64,000 nucleotides of DNA from Streptomyces cucumeris (GCF_024295805.1 NZ_JANCLX010000006.1:12849-76848); one strand, 5' to 3'; shown: positions 20,321 to 29,405, numbered from the stretch's first letter. Notes: generated from the letters alone by a model not told the origin. A program made the numbers and translations.

Positions 20321-21535
20321 TCACCAGGCGATGGGGAGCGAGATCAGGCCACGCGTGCGGATCGATGGCCGCCACCGCAGCTCCTCCTTCGAAACATCGA
20401 GCCGCATCCCCGGAAAGCGGCTCAACAGGGCTTCCAGCGCCACTTCGGCCTCCATCCTGGCCAGCGGAGCACCGAGGCAGTAGTGGATGCCGTGACCGAA
20501 CGCAAGGTGCCCGGACCGGACAACATGTGGATTGAAGTGGTCCGGATCCTCGAAGTGGCGGGCGTCACGGTTGGCGGAGGCGATGGAGAGCAGCACCGTC
20601 TCCCCCGCGGGAACGGTCACCCCACCGATCTCGATGTCCTCGAGCGGGAAGCGGCGGATCGAGAGCGGCGCGGGTCCGTCATGGCGGGCGAATTCCTCGA
20701 CCGCGGCCGGGATCCCCTCCGGTTTCCCGCGCAGTGCGCTCAGCAGTTCGGGGCGGTCCAGCAGACCGGATACAGAATTGCCGATGAGATGAACCACATT
20801 TTCGTATCCGGCGAAGAGGAGCAGAAAGGCGAGTGAGGTGAGTTCGTCCTCGCTCAGCCGGTCCGCTCCGCCCGAGCCGCCCGCACCCTCCTCGTCGCGG
20901 GCGGCGATCAGGGCGGAGAGCAGATCATCACCGGGCTCGGCCCGCTTGGCCGCGATCAGTCCGGTGTAGAAGCGCAGCATGCTGCCGATCGCCTCCTTGG
21001 CCTGCTCCGGATGCTGGGGGTCGGGGGTGAGCAGGGCGTCGGACCAGGCGAGGAAGTCCTGCCGGTCGCGGTGCGGAACACCGAGCAGGTCGCAGATCAC
21101 CGCGATGGGCAGCGGTCCGGCGTAGTCCGCGATCAGATCGGCACGGCCACGGGGCTCGACGGCGTCCAGCAGCGCCTCCGCCTGCTGCCGTACGCCCGCG
21201 CGCATCGCCTCGACCCGGCGCGCGGTGAATGCCTTCACCACCAGACGGCGGACCCGGGTGTGATCCGGCGGGTCCATGTTGAGGAGATTGGCATCGAGGG
21301 CCGGCGGGAGCGAGAAGCCCCGGAAGTTGCCGGGGCGGGCGTTGCCCTTGTCCAGCGAGAGCCTGGGGTCGGCGAACGCCTGCCGGACGTCCTCGTAGCG
21401 GGTGACCAGCCAGGCCGGATTGCCGTCGGGGCCGGTGATCCGGTGGACCGGTCCCTCCTCCCGCAGTGCGGCGTAGGTGGCGTAGGGGTCGGTCAGCAGC
21501 CCGCTGGTGTCGCGGGGGGTGGAGTTCGCGGTCAT
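20321..21535 (-). CDS. Cytochrome P450 (CYP107-like)
   Basis: Soluble bacterial class I P450 of 404 residues. The heme-binding loop FGHGIHYCLGAPLARM places the thiolate ligand at Cys353. The K-helix ExxR is present as EEFAR, and the I-helix reads AGYENVV at residues 242-248. The usual catalytic Thr after the acid is Asn246 here. ATG 21535 gives the normal length (starting MTANSTPRDT). Ferredoxin partners are not adjacent. It lies downstream of the XRE/ImmA/MAB_1171c genes on the same strand with a 214-base gap, so it may be controlled with them, but this is inference. Confidence 0.93.
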   Translation of the reverse strand: MTANSTPRDTSGLLTDPYATYAALREEGPVHRITGPDGNPAWLVTRYEDVRQAFADPRLSLDKGNARPGNFRGFSLPPALDANLLNMDPPDHTRVRRLVVKAFTARRVEAMRAGVRQQAEALLDAVEPRGRADLIADYAGPLPIAVICDLLGVPHRDRQDFLAWSDALLTPDPQHPEQAKEAIGSMLRFYTGLIAAKRAEPGDDLLSALIAARDEEGAGGSGGADRLSEDELTSLAFLLLFAGYENVVHLIGNSVSGLLDRPELLSALRGKPEGIPAAVEEFARHDGPAPLSIRRFPLEDIEIGGVTVPAGETVLLSIASANRDARHFEDPDHFNPHVVRSGHLAFGHGIHYCLGAPLARMEAEVALEALLSRFPGMRLDVSKEELRWRPSIRTRGLISLPIAW

Positions 21536-21749
21536 GGCTCCCGACTCTAGATCGTCCGGGTCGGCCGAAGTCGGCTCCGGGGCCCGGCCGGTGGGGAGGC
21601 GGTGCGGAGCCACTGAGGAGGCACCGGGGAGGTGTGCGGCGCGGCGCTGGCCGGTAGGCGGCGCCGGGACTGAATCTCCCCGGCGCCGCCTGCGCCACGG
21701 GCGGCCCCGACCCCCGTCCAGGGCCACCTCGTCTTCGATCCCCCTTGCG

Positions 21750-22943
21750 TCACCGCCGCGGTGCGGCGGCCCCCTCCCCCAGCTCCGCGAGCACCTCGTC
21801 CACCAGCGGCAGCCGGTAGACATCGGCGACCCTGGCCAAGTGCTCGTGCTCATCGGCCAGTTCGGTTCCCGTGGTGACCACCACACTGTCCGCGGCGGTC
21901 ACCGGTACGTGTCCGTGTGCTTGATTCAGCAAACCCCGTCTGAGCGCCGCTGCTTCCACTACGGCAGCAAGTTGCCAATCGTCGAACCGTGCGGCCTGGG
22001 CCTTGACACGTGCGATCTCCAGGACGTCCGCCTCCACATGGCGTCGCACACCACGCTGGACGTCACGGATCTCCGCCATCTGGCGGTTGGCCCGCCACTC
22101 CAGATCGGCCAGCGGCCACCAGCCGGTCCAGCGCGGCTGGCCCATGGCCACTTCGGGAGCCTGGGCGGTGACTTCCCGCCACAGCGGCCGCAGTCGCCGG
22201 AACCGGCGCCACGCGGAGGCGCGCGGACCTCCGGCCGGCAGGGCGAACCCGGCCAGGACGAGCAGTGCGGCGACCGAAGCGGTCAGCGGGGCCACGCCGT
22301 TGGAGAGCCAGTACAACTCCCGGCCCGCCCAGGAGAAGCCGAACCCGATCAACTTGCAGGCGCAGTAGACCAGGCCGAGCCAGCATCCGGCGGCAAGCAC
22401 CCGCAGCCCCCGGGCGAGCCACGAGCCACGCAGGGTGGCGGCGTAGCGCGGGCACAGGATGCCAAGACCCGCGAGTCCGGTGCCGAAGATGGCCAGATAC
22501 AGCACCAGGAAGAGCACCACACCCGGTTCGCTCGCGTACGCGGTGCTGAAGTCCCGGGGGTGTTCCACGGCGTCCGGGCGGCCGAGGGCGAAGCCCGTGA
22601 CGGCCACGGCCCACACCAGGCCCACGGCGGCCACCACCGTCCGGGGCCGGATCGCCGACCCGGTCCAGCGCAGCAGCAGGACCAGCGCGCCGGTGGCGAA
22701 CACCACGACCGAGGAGTAGAGGAGGACCATGGCCAGATTGGCCACGCCCACCAGCCGGTCGAACCAGCGGTAGACACTGGGCGCCGAGAGCAGGAACACA
22801 TCGGCCACGGCGGCGGTCATCACACAGGCGAGCCCCAGGTCGGCGTTGCCGGGGTCGCGGAACCAGGCGCGCGCCTTGTATCCGGCCAGCGCCCATGCGG
22901 CGGCCCCGAACGACAGGTAGACCAGGTCAAACACGGGCCCCAC
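21750..22943 (-). CDS. MAB_1171c-like polytopic membrane protein
   Basis: Predicted integral membrane protein of 397 residues. The first ~270 residues show about seven hydrophobic helices (e.g. FDLVYLSFGAAAWALAG and VVLFLVLYLAIFGTG). The C-terminal ~130 residues are soluble and include LEWRANRQMAEIRDVQRGVR. Layout and motifs match the actinobacterial MAB_1171c putative transporter family, whose function is not established. Start taken at GTG 22943, overlapping the protease gene by 17 bases; nearby GTG codons are possible. Coupling to an ImmA/IrrE-type protease suggests a sensing or signalling role more than bulk transport. Confidence 0.72.
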   Translation of the reverse strand: MGPVFDLVYLSFGAAAWALAGYKARAWFRDPGNADLGLACVMTAAVADVFLLSAPSVYRWFDRLVGVANLAMVLLYSSVVVFATGALVLLLRWTGSAIRPRTVVAAVGLVWAVAVTGFALGRPDAVEHPRDFSTAYASEPGVVLFLVLYLAIFGTGLAGLGILCPRYAATLRGSWLARGLRVLAAGCWLGLVYCACKLIGFGFSWAGRELYWLSNGVAPLTASVAALLVLAGFALPAGGPRASAWRRFRRLRPLWREVTAQAPEVAMGQPRWTGWWPLADLEWRANRQMAEIRDVQRGVRRHVEADVLEIARVKAQAARFDDWQLAAVVEAAALRRGLLNQAHGHVPVTAADSVVVTTGTELADEHEHLARVADVYRLPLVDEVLAELGEGAAAPRR

Positions 22944-23541
22944 CGCCACCGCCACCGCTGCCGGGGGCTCGGGGTGCCCGGCGGGTGCCGGCGGTGCCGC
23001 CGGTGTCGCGCACATGGCGCAGTGCCGGGCCGAGGGCGGCGGCCAGTTCGGCGGCCCGGCCCCGCAGCGGCAGTCCGTGGTCGGCCGAGGTGGGCACCAC
23101 ACGCTCCATCAGCAGGGTGCCCAGTACCTCGGTCTCGCGCTCGGTGAGGTTGTCGTAGCAGTGGTGGCGGGCGAAGCCCGGGGTCATGCCCAGGCGGCGC
23201 ATGGCGGTGGTGACGTCCATGGACGGGGTCCACATGCGCAGCGCGTCCTCGGTGACGGCCGGGTCCTGCTCATGCCCGAGCAGCAGGTGTCCGATCTCGT
23301 GCAGCACGATGTGGATCTGGTGCCAGGGGGACGTCCTGAGCTCGTAGAAGACCCAGTACCCGTCGTCGGTGCTGGCCGTCATGCCCGAGACCACACCGCC
23401 CAGGCTCATCGGCACCAGATGGACGGGGCGTCCGACGCGCTCGGCCACGATGGCGCACAGGCCCGGCAGATCGGTCGAGGAGGGCAGCCCGAGCTCCTTG
23501 ATGAGCCGCTTGCACCGCCGTCGTATCCGACCCACTCGCAT
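22927..23541 (-). CDS. ImmA/IrrE-type metalloprotease-like protein
   Basis: Protein of 204 residues with the zinc-protease motif HEIGH at residues 81-85, set in IHIVLHEIGHLLLGH, as in ImmA/IrrE (DUF955) proteins that cleave XRE-type repressors. The N-terminus is basic and helical and the C-terminus is a disordered Ala/Gly/Pro tail. ATG 23541 is chosen (MRVGRIRRRCKR), giving a 55-base gap from the XRE gene; its 3' end overlaps the membrane protein gene. Being placed between an XRE regulator and a membrane protein suggests it acts on that regulator, an inference from known ImmR/ImmA pairs. Confidence 0.75.
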   Translation of the reverse strand: MRVGRIRRRCKRLIKELGLPSSTDLPGLCAIVAERVGRPVHLVPMSLGGVVSGMTASTDDGYWVFYELRTSPWHQIHIVLHEIGHLLLGHEQDPAVTEDALRMWTPSMDVTTAMRRLGMTPGFARHHCYDNLTERETEVLGTLLMERVVPTSADHGLPLRGRAAELAAALGPALRHVRDTGGTAGTRRAPRAPGSGGGGGGARV

Positions 23542-23596
23542 GCCTGTACCACCCTCGATTCCGGTCCGCTGCCAGGAGCAGAACAGTGGCCGTGCG

Positions 23597-24106
23597 TCAG
23601 CCTCGGCCACGCGGTGCCCGGCCGTCCGGCTCCGCGGGCCCCTCGGGCCCGGCCGGTTCCGGTGGCAGGTTCATCTGCTGCCGGAACTGGGAGATGATGG
23701 CGGTGAGGCTGTCCTGGACCTCCGGGGGGAGGCCCACGGAGCGCAGCGCGATGCTGCGCACCCGCTTGTCGCGCATCGCGACGAGGAACCGCACCTCCTC
23801 CTCCACCCGCTCCGCCTGGGACGGCGACAGGTCGCCGAGCAGGTAACCGACCGGCACGGCGAAGAACTTGGCCAGTGCGCGCAGCAGGTCCGGGCTGGGG
23901 TTGGTGCGCTTCCCGTTGCGCAGCATCGACAGATACTGCTCGGTCAGCGCCGCCTTGCCGTACTCCTCGCTTCCGCTGATCTCCTCCGCGACATGGGCGT
24001 TGGTGTAGGGGGAGCCCGGCGGGTGCATGGTCGCGAACAGGTAGTTCAGCCGGTCCGCGAGCCGACTGCCGGTGTCGTCCGGTGACCCGTTGGCCCCGAC
24101 GGCCAT
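23597..24106 (-). CDS. XRE-family helix-turn-helix regulator
   Basis: Transcription factor of 169 residues. The Cro/C1-type helix-turn-helix spans residues about 15-90, including ALTEQYLSMLRNGKRTNPS and FFAVPVGYLLGD. A C-terminal helical region (SQAERVEEEVRFLVAMRDKR and on) may dimerise, and a Pro/Gly-rich tail ends the protein. ATG 24106 has GGGGGAG upstream. It heads a three-gene run with the protease-like and MAB_1171c-like genes and is the presumed substrate or partner of the protease. Confidence 0.85.
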   Translation of the reverse strand: MAVGANGSPDDTGSRLADRLNYLFATMHPPGSPYTNAHVAEEISGSEEYGKAALTEQYLSMLRNGKRTNPSPDLLRALAKFFAVPVGYLLGDLSPSQAERVEEEVRFLVAMRDKRVRSIALRSVGLPPEVQDSLTAIISQFRQQMNLPPEPAGPEGPAEPDGRAPRGRG

Positions 24107-24307
24107 CCGCTCCCCCTCTTGATCGTGGCTGTTCACGGCGGTACGCACTCACGGTTGGTTAAGGCCGGGAACGCCGCGTGAGGCATCCTGCCATGACGGT
24201 CGCACGGCGCACCAGTCCGCCCCGCGCACCCCAGAGGCACCGTCTTAACGGGCAGTTGGCCAGTAGTGGTCACGCCTCTTCCGCAGGTCACGCCGTCGGC
24301 GGGAGCC

Positions 24308-24970
24308 TCATTCCAGTCCGTCGGGGGCGGACTGCCAGGGGTTGGCGCCGTCGCCGGGCACCGCGCAGTGCACGGCGGCGCCGCGCCGGCGTGCGGAATC
24401 GGCCACCTGGCCGCCCCGGCCGACGGGCACGGCGTACACCAAGTGGCAGAAGCGCTCGGGGGGATACCCGGCCGTCCAGCCGGGCACCGGGATGTGCCGG
24501 TAGGTCTCCCAGCACCCTTCGAAGGTGATCAGCAGATCGCCGAGGGCGGCGTAACCGGGGTCGGGGTGGGTGCCGGGGTTGAGGACGACCGTCCGGGCGC
24601 CGAGCGTCCGGGCGGCCCTCACCTGCCGTTGATATCGCGCCAGATGGGCCGCGGCGGAGGGGACCCGGTCCAGGAACACCCCGTCCACGCCGTACCAGCG
24701 GCGGTACCGGCCGATATCGGCCAGGACCGGCGCGGTCCGGCGGTGGCCGTAGGCGGTGTCGACGTAGCCGAGCAGCGGCGCGCCCGCCGCGCGCAGCCGC
24801 GCGGCGGCTCCGGCGAACACCGCGTCGGGGCGGCGGCCCGGTCCGTCGGCCAGGTTCAGGACCACGCCGTACAGCCGCCCGGCGGCCCGTTCCAGCACCT
24901 TCCAGGGGTGCGGATCGACCGCCGGGTGGACATACAGCGGCACCAGCAGCCGCCGTTGAAGGGGTGTCAC
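24308..24970 (-). CDS. Spherulation-specific family 4 (Sph3/GH135-like) protein
   Basis: TIM-barrel protein of 220 residues in the spherulin-4 family. The founding studied member, Aspergillus Sph3 (GH135), hydrolyses galactosaminogalactan. Family motifs seen are the N-terminal LLVPLYVHP, LLGYVDTAYG, WYGVDGVFLDRVPS and LLITFEGCWETY. Asp101 and Glu151 sit where the family acids lie, but the residue after Asp101 is Arg102 where Sph3 has Glu, as far as I recall. There is no clear signal peptide. GTG 24970 overlaps the epimerase stop (GTGA), so it is translated with the polysaccharide gene set. Confidence 0.82.
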   Translation of the reverse strand: MTPLQRRLLVPLYVHPAVDPHPWKVLERAAGRLYGVVLNLADGPGRRPDAVFAGAAARLRAAGAPLLGYVDTAYGHRRTAPVLADIGRYRRWYGVDGVFLDRVPSAAAHLARYQRQVRAARTLGARTVVLNPGTHPDPGYAALGDLLITFEGCWETYRHIPVPGWTAGYPPERFCHLVYAVPVGRGGQVADSARRRGAAVHCAVPGDGANPWQSAPDGLE

Positions 24971-25881
24971 CGCGCGGGAACCACGGCCTGGTCGACGCTG
25001 GCCGCCCACAGCCCGGCCAGGGAATCGGCGAAGGTGTGGCGGGGCTGCCAGCCGATCACCCGCCCGGCCGCGGCGATGTCAGCTTGTTGCCAGGAGACCG
25101 CGGCCGAGCGGTCCGAGCCGCCGCCGCTCTCCTCGAGCCGTCCCCGGAAGCCGCTCTCGCGCACCAGTCCCTCGGCCACCGCCCGTACCGGACGGGCGGT
25201 ACCACTGGCGATGTTGAGCACCCGCGGATACGCGCCGGGGGTGGTGGCGGCGAGCCCGGCGGCGCGCGCCACATCACGCACATCGACGAAGTCGCGGTGG
25301 GCGGAGAGATCGCCGACCCGGACCGTGCCCTCCGGGCCGTGAGGGGTGACGCGGCGCAGTTCGGCGGCCAGCCGTCCGGGCAGCCCGGCGGTCGGGGCGC
25401 CGGGGCCCAGCGGGTTGAACACCCGCAGCACCACGGCATCCAGCGGGGCATCGAGGACGGCGAGGGTCCCGGCCAGCTTGCTGGCGCCGTACACGCTCAG
25501 CGGCCGGGCGGGGGTGGTCTCGTCGACGGTGTGGCCGACACCGGTGGCGCCGTACTCGGCCGCCGAGCCGAAGTGCACCAGCCGCGCCCGGGGTGCGGCC
25601 TCGGCCAGGGCCTGGCACAGCACCGCCGGGCCGCGCGCGTTGGTACCGGTCAGATGGACCGCGCCGCCACCCACCGCACCGGAGCAGTTGACCACGGCGT
25701 CCGGCGCGAGCGCGCGCAGGGCGTCGGCCAGCCGGACGGGATCGGCGGTGGCGAGGTCGGCGGTCAGATCGGTGTCCGGTGACCGGCCGCCGACCAGCAC
25801 CCGCACCCCGGGCAGGGTGTGCAGATGACGGGTGGTGTGCCGCCCCAGGAATCCGGTGGCGCCGAGGACCAGGATGCGCAC
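24967..25881 (-). CDS. NAD-dependent epimerase/dehydratase (extended SDR)
   Basis: Nucleotide-sugar epimerase-like protein of 304 residues. The N-terminal NAD site is LVLGATGFLGRHT. The active-site pair is YGASK, with an upstream Ser-rich strand (VHFGSAAEYG), and RVFNPLGPG is the sugar-binding region. It probably alters an NDP-sugar for the neighbouring glycosyltransferase. A UDP-GlcNAc/GalNAc 4-epimerase role would fit the cluster, but specificity cannot be read from sequence. The GTG start lies 6 bases after the nucleotidyltransferase stop. Confidence 0.85.
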   Translation of the reverse strand: MRILVLGATGFLGRHTTRHLHTLPGVRVLVGGRSPDTDLTADLATADPVRLADALRALAPDAVVNCSGAVGGGAVHLTGTNARGPAVLCQALAEAAPRARLVHFGSAAEYGATGVGHTVDETTPARPLSVYGASKLAGTLAVLDAPLDAVVLRVFNPLGPGAPTAGLPGRLAAELRRVTPHGPEGTVRVGDLSAHRDFVDVRDVARAAGLAATTPGAYPRVLNIASGTARPVRAVAEGLVRESGFRGRLEESGGGSDRSAAVSWQQADIAAAGRVIGWQPRHTFADSLAGLWAASVDQAVVPAR

Positions 25882-25887
25882 CCGCTC

Positions 25888-26601
25888 TCACGCTCCCTTG
25901 ATCAGCATGCCGCGACGGGCGTCGAACTCGGCGTTGGCCCGGTCGTAGTCGTCGGGCCGCCCGATGTCCAGCCAGTAGCCGTCGAACTCATAGGCGTGCG
26001 GCGGGGTCTCCGCCGCCAGCAGGTCCAGCACCAGTTCGTCGAAGCCCAGCGGGAGACCCGGGGTGTAGCGGCTGAGGGCATCCCGGGACACGCCGTAGAC
26101 CCCCATCGAGACGCGGTAGTCCATGCTGGGCTTCTCGGCGAAGCCCACCACCCGGTCCGCGTCGGTGGTCAGCACACCGAAGTCGATGTGCACCCTGCGC
26201 GCGTAGGTGGCGATGGTGAGCGGGGCTCCGGCCTTCTCGTGGGTGCGCAGCACATCGCCGAAGTCCAGATCGGTGAGGATGTCGCCGTTCATCGCGAGGA
26301 AGTGTCCGGGTAGCCGGTCGAGCATGGTCAGCAGCGGCCCCATGGTGCCCAGCGGACTGTCCTCGGTGGTGTAGTCGACGCGCAGACCCCACTGGGCGCC
26401 GTCGCCGACATAGGCGCGGATGATGTGGCCGAGGTGGCCGATGGCCAGGGTGCAGCTGGTGAAGCCCGCCGCGGACAGCTGACGCATCACGATCTCCAGA
26501 ATCGCGTGCTGTTCGCCGATCGGGACGAGCGGCTTGGGCAACGCGGTGGTGTAGGGGCGAAGCCGGACGCCTTTGCCGCCGGCCAGGATGACTGCGTGCA
26601 T
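25888..26601 (-). CDS. Sugar-1-phosphate nucleotidyltransferase
   Basis: Nucleotidyltransferase of the RmlA/ManC superfamily, 237 residues, making an NDP-sugar from NTP and a sugar 1-phosphate. The signature MHAVILAGGKGVRLRPYT starts the protein, followed by ALPKPLVPIG and the metal-binding MNGDILTDLDF. It is the short form without a C-terminal hexapeptide domain. ATG 26601 is supported by AGAGGA 8 bases upstream. The sugar is unknown. Confidence 0.9.
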   Translation of the reverse strand: MHAVILAGGKGVRLRPYTTALPKPLVPIGEQHAILEIVMRQLSAAGFTSCTLAIGHLGHIIRAYVGDGAQWGLRVDYTTEDSPLGTMGPLLTMLDRLPGHFLAMNGDILTDLDFGDVLRTHEKAGAPLTIATYARRVHIDFGVLTTDADRVVGFAEKPSMDYRVSMGVYGVSRDALSRYTPGLPLGFDELVLDLLAAETPPHAYEFDGYWLDIGRPDDYDRANAEFDARRGMLIKGA

Positions 26602-26660
26602 GGTGGGTTCCTCTCGGATGTGACGGTGGAGTGGCTCGGGGGTGACGCGGGGGTGACGGA

Positions 26661-27680
26661 TCAGACGTTGTAGAGGTCCGTCTTGTAGCGGGCGAGGTTC
26701 GCCGGGTCGCGGAAGAAGGCGATGGTGTGCTCCAGGCCCTTCTCGAGGGTGTGCGCGGGGCTCCATCCGGTGGCGGTGCGCAGCCGGGTGGCGTCGCACA
26801 CCAGCCGCATCACCTCGGAGTCTGCGGGCCGTACCCGCTGGGCGTCCTCGCGGACGTCGAGCGTGGTGTCCATCAGCTTGCCGACGAGGGTGACCAGATC
26901 ACCGACGGAGATCTCACCGCCGGTCCCCGCGTTGAAGGTGCGGCCGACGACATCCGCGGCGGGGGCGGTGCCCACGGCGAGGAACGCCGCCGCGGTGTCC
27001 TTGACGAAGGTGAAGTCGCGGGTGGGACGGAGGTCTCCGAGGGTGATGGTGGTCTGCCCGGCCGCCACCTGGCCGATGACGGTGGGGATCACGGCGCGCA
27101 TGGACTGGCGCGGGCCGAAGGTGTTGAACGGACGCAGGGTGACCACCGGGGTGCCGAAGCTGGCGTGGTAGCTGTCGGCCAGCCGGTCCCCGCCCGCCTT
27201 GGAGGCGGCGTACGGGGACTGGGTGTTGATGGGGTGGTCCTCGGTGATGGGGACGGTCCGCGCGCTGCCGTAGGTCTCGCTGGTGGAGGTGTGCACCAGC
27301 CGGGGGATCTCCAGGTGGCGCACCGCCTCCAGCACGTTGAGGGTGCCGGTCACATTGGTCTCGACATAGCTGTGCGGGGCCCGGTAGGAGTACGGGATCG
27401 CGATGAGGGCGGCGAGGTGGTAGACGGCGTCGGTGCCGCGGAGGAGACCGCCCACCGAACCCGGGTCGCGGACGTCACCGAGGACCACCTCGACGTTGGC
27501 CATCACCTCGTGGGGCAGGGACTCCAGCCAGCCGAAGGACGAGAAGGAGTTGTACTGCACCATCGCCCGCACCCGGTGGCCGGTGGCCACCAGCGCCTCG
27601 ACGAGATGCGAACCGATGAAGCCCTCCGCGCCGGTGACGGCGACGGTGGTGGCGAAGGTGGCGGAGGTGGTTTCGGACAT
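26661..27680 (-). CDS. NAD-dependent nucleotide-sugar 4,6-dehydratase (LegB/SDR-like)
   Basis: Extended SDR enzyme of 339 residues. The NAD motif is VAVTGAEGFIGSHL, the active site is HTSTSETYG followed by SPYAASKAGGDRL, and the sugar-site segment is LRPFNTFGPRQSMRAVIP. The sequence most resembles dehydratases acting on UDP-GlcNAc or related sugars (LegB type) or GDP-mannose 4,6-dehydratases. It should feed the polysaccharide pathway encoded around it. ATG 27680 has GGGGAG 8 bases upstream. Confidence 0.88.
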   Translation of the reverse strand: MSETTSATFATTVAVTGAEGFIGSHLVEALVATGHRVRAMVQYNSFSSFGWLESLPHEVMANVEVVLGDVRDPGSVGGLLRGTDAVYHLAALIAIPYSYRAPHSYVETNVTGTLNVLEAVRHLEIPRLVHTSTSETYGSARTVPITEDHPINTQSPYAASKAGGDRLADSYHASFGTPVVTLRPFNTFGPRQSMRAVIPTVIGQVAAGQTTITLGDLRPTRDFTFVKDTAAAFLAVGTAPAADVVGRTFNAGTGGEISVGDLVTLVGKLMDTTLDVREDAQRVRPADSEVMRLVCDATRLRTATGWSPAHTLEKGLEHTIAFFRDPANLARYKTDLYNV

Positions 27681-27758
27681 ACGGGAACTCCCCTTCTGGT
27701 GCGATGGTGTGATGCGGTGGTGTGATGCGGTGGTGACCCGGTGGCGGAGCGCGCCGGA

Positions 27759-29405
27759 TCAGCGGTGCGTGGTCATCCGGCCGAGCAGTGCGGTGGCGGC
27801 GGTGAGCAGGACGGCCGTGGCCACGCCGCAGACCGCGAGCTGGACCACCGGCGGCCGGGAGAACTCCCCGGCCGCCGCCGCGGCTTCCGCCGCCGCGGCC
27901 GCGGCACACACCACGGCCGGTGTCCACGCAGAGCCGAACGCCTGGAGCAGCAGCCCGGTCCACAGGGTGGAGCCGAGCGCGAGCACGGCGAGCAGCCGGA
28001 CGGCGCCCAGGGGCGGCGCCGCGGGCCAGAGGGTGTGGGTGAGCCACACCAGTGCGGTCAGGGCGATGAGATATCCGGACAGACAGCCGCTGAGCACCCC
28101 GCGGGTCCGCCACCGCAGACCGCGGAGGGTGGTGCTGCGGGCGAGTGCCATGAGCGCGCGGCCGCGGCAGCGGTGGAGCAGCCATTCGGCCGCGCCCATG
28201 CTGAGCGTCAGCGCGATCACCACCGGTCCGGTCAGCGCCGCCCCCGCGCCGTGGCGCACCATCTCACCGAACGCGGCCACGGTGGTGAGCACGGCGCAGC
28301 CGAGGCCGAACAGGCCGTACGGCACCGAGACCGTCAGCGGTACCACAGGTTCGGGCGTGGTCTCCTTCGCCGGACCACGGCGGGCCGCGCGGCGCGGCGG
28401 CCGTACCCGTGGGCCGGGCCGTGGTGTCACCGCGCGGTGGCGGCCCCTGGGCCGGGTGTCCTCGCCCGGCCCGAGGGGCACCGTGGCCCGCCATCGCCCG
28501 CGCAGGACGGCGGTCACACCGCGACGCCATGACCCGCCGTCCGGGGAATGGGCCCGCACGGTCTCCCGGACCGCCACCAGCAGGACGGTGGCGACCGTGG
28601 TGAGCAGGGCCACCGCCCGTGCCCAGGACGGCAGTCCGGGGCCCGGCAGCAGCGTGGCACCGACGGCGGTCGGCAGCAGCGCCGGCGGCAGCAGCCGCTC
28701 CTTGCCCAGCACCAGCAGCACGGTGGCGGCGGCGAGATAGGCCGACTGCCCGGCCGCGAACGCCAGGGCACCCCCGGACGACGGAAACGACAGCGCGGCG
28801 AGGAAGGCGAGCAGCGCCCCCAGGGGCGCGCCGGTCCGCAGACAGCGTCCGGTGGCCGCGCGGCCACCGGAGGCCAGCCGGATATGGGCGCGGTGGGCAA
28901 GCCCCTGGTTCCAGGCCCAGCCCACGAGCGCGGAGGCGGTCAGCGCACCGCTTCCGGCGGGCAGCCCCAGAACGCCGGGCGGGCCGGTGAGGAAGGGCGC
29001 GCCCACCGCGTAGCCGAGTCCGGGTGACGCGAACACCAGACCGCGCAGCAGGAACGGGCCGGGCACCGCCCGCCATGGGTCGGGGCGCGGCGGTGGCGCG
29101 GGATGGACACGCGGCACCCGTGCGTAGAGTTCGGCCGCGAGCTCGAAGGTGTCCCGGCGGCCGAACCGCTCCTGGACCTGCTCCCCGGTCAGTCCGTCCG
29201 CCTCCAGCACAGCGGCGATCTCATCGGGATGGACGGCACCGGCAGCCAACCCCCCGAAGTCCACGAGGAGTTCATCCAGCGGATCCCGGGCCCAGCGCGG
29301 CCGGGACGGAACGCCGCGGGGGTGCGCGGGCCGGAGCGGTAAGAGCTCCGGGGCATCAGCCGTACCGGGTTCCGCGGGCGGTACGAGTCGCAGGGGACCG
29401 CTCAT
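27759..29405 (-). CDS. Polytopic membrane protein of polysaccharide locus (PelG-like position)
   Basis: Membrane protein of 548 residues. The first ~110 residues are soluble and Pro-rich with an acidic helical part (DELLVDFGGLAAGAVHPDEI). They are followed by roughly ten to twelve hydrophobic helices, split by a basic Arg/Pro-rich cytoplasmic loop in the middle. No family is recognised with certainty. Being translationally coupled to the PelF-like glycosyltransferase (ATGA overlap) puts it where PelG, the Pel exporter, lies in pel operons. An export or polymerase-membrane role is therefore a reasonable inference. The frame is open far upstream, but ATG 29405 is the coupled start. Confidence 0.75.
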   Translation of the reverse strand: MSGPLRLVPPAEPGTADAPELLPLRPAHPRGVPSRPRWARDPLDELLVDFGGLAAGAVHPDEIAAVLEADGLTGEQVQERFGRRDTFELAAELYARVPRVHPAPPPRPDPWRAVPGPFLLRGLVFASPGLGYAVGAPFLTGPPGVLGLPAGSGALTASALVGWAWNQGLAHRAHIRLASGGRAATGRCLRTGAPLGALLAFLAALSFPSSGGALAFAAGQSAYLAAATVLLVLGKERLLPPALLPTAVGATLLPGPGLPSWARAVALLTTVATVLLVAVRETVRAHSPDGGSWRRGVTAVLRGRWRATVPLGPGEDTRPRGRHRAVTPRPGPRVRPPRRAARRGPAKETTPEPVVPLTVSVPYGLFGLGCAVLTTVAAFGEMVRHGAGAALTGPVVIALTLSMGAAEWLLHRCRGRALMALARSTTLRGLRWRTRGVLSGCLSGYLIALTALVWLTHTLWPAAPPLGAVRLLAVLALGSTLWTGLLLQAFGSAWTPAVVCAAAAAAEAAAAAGEFSRPPVVQLAVCGVATAVLLTAATALLGRMTTHR

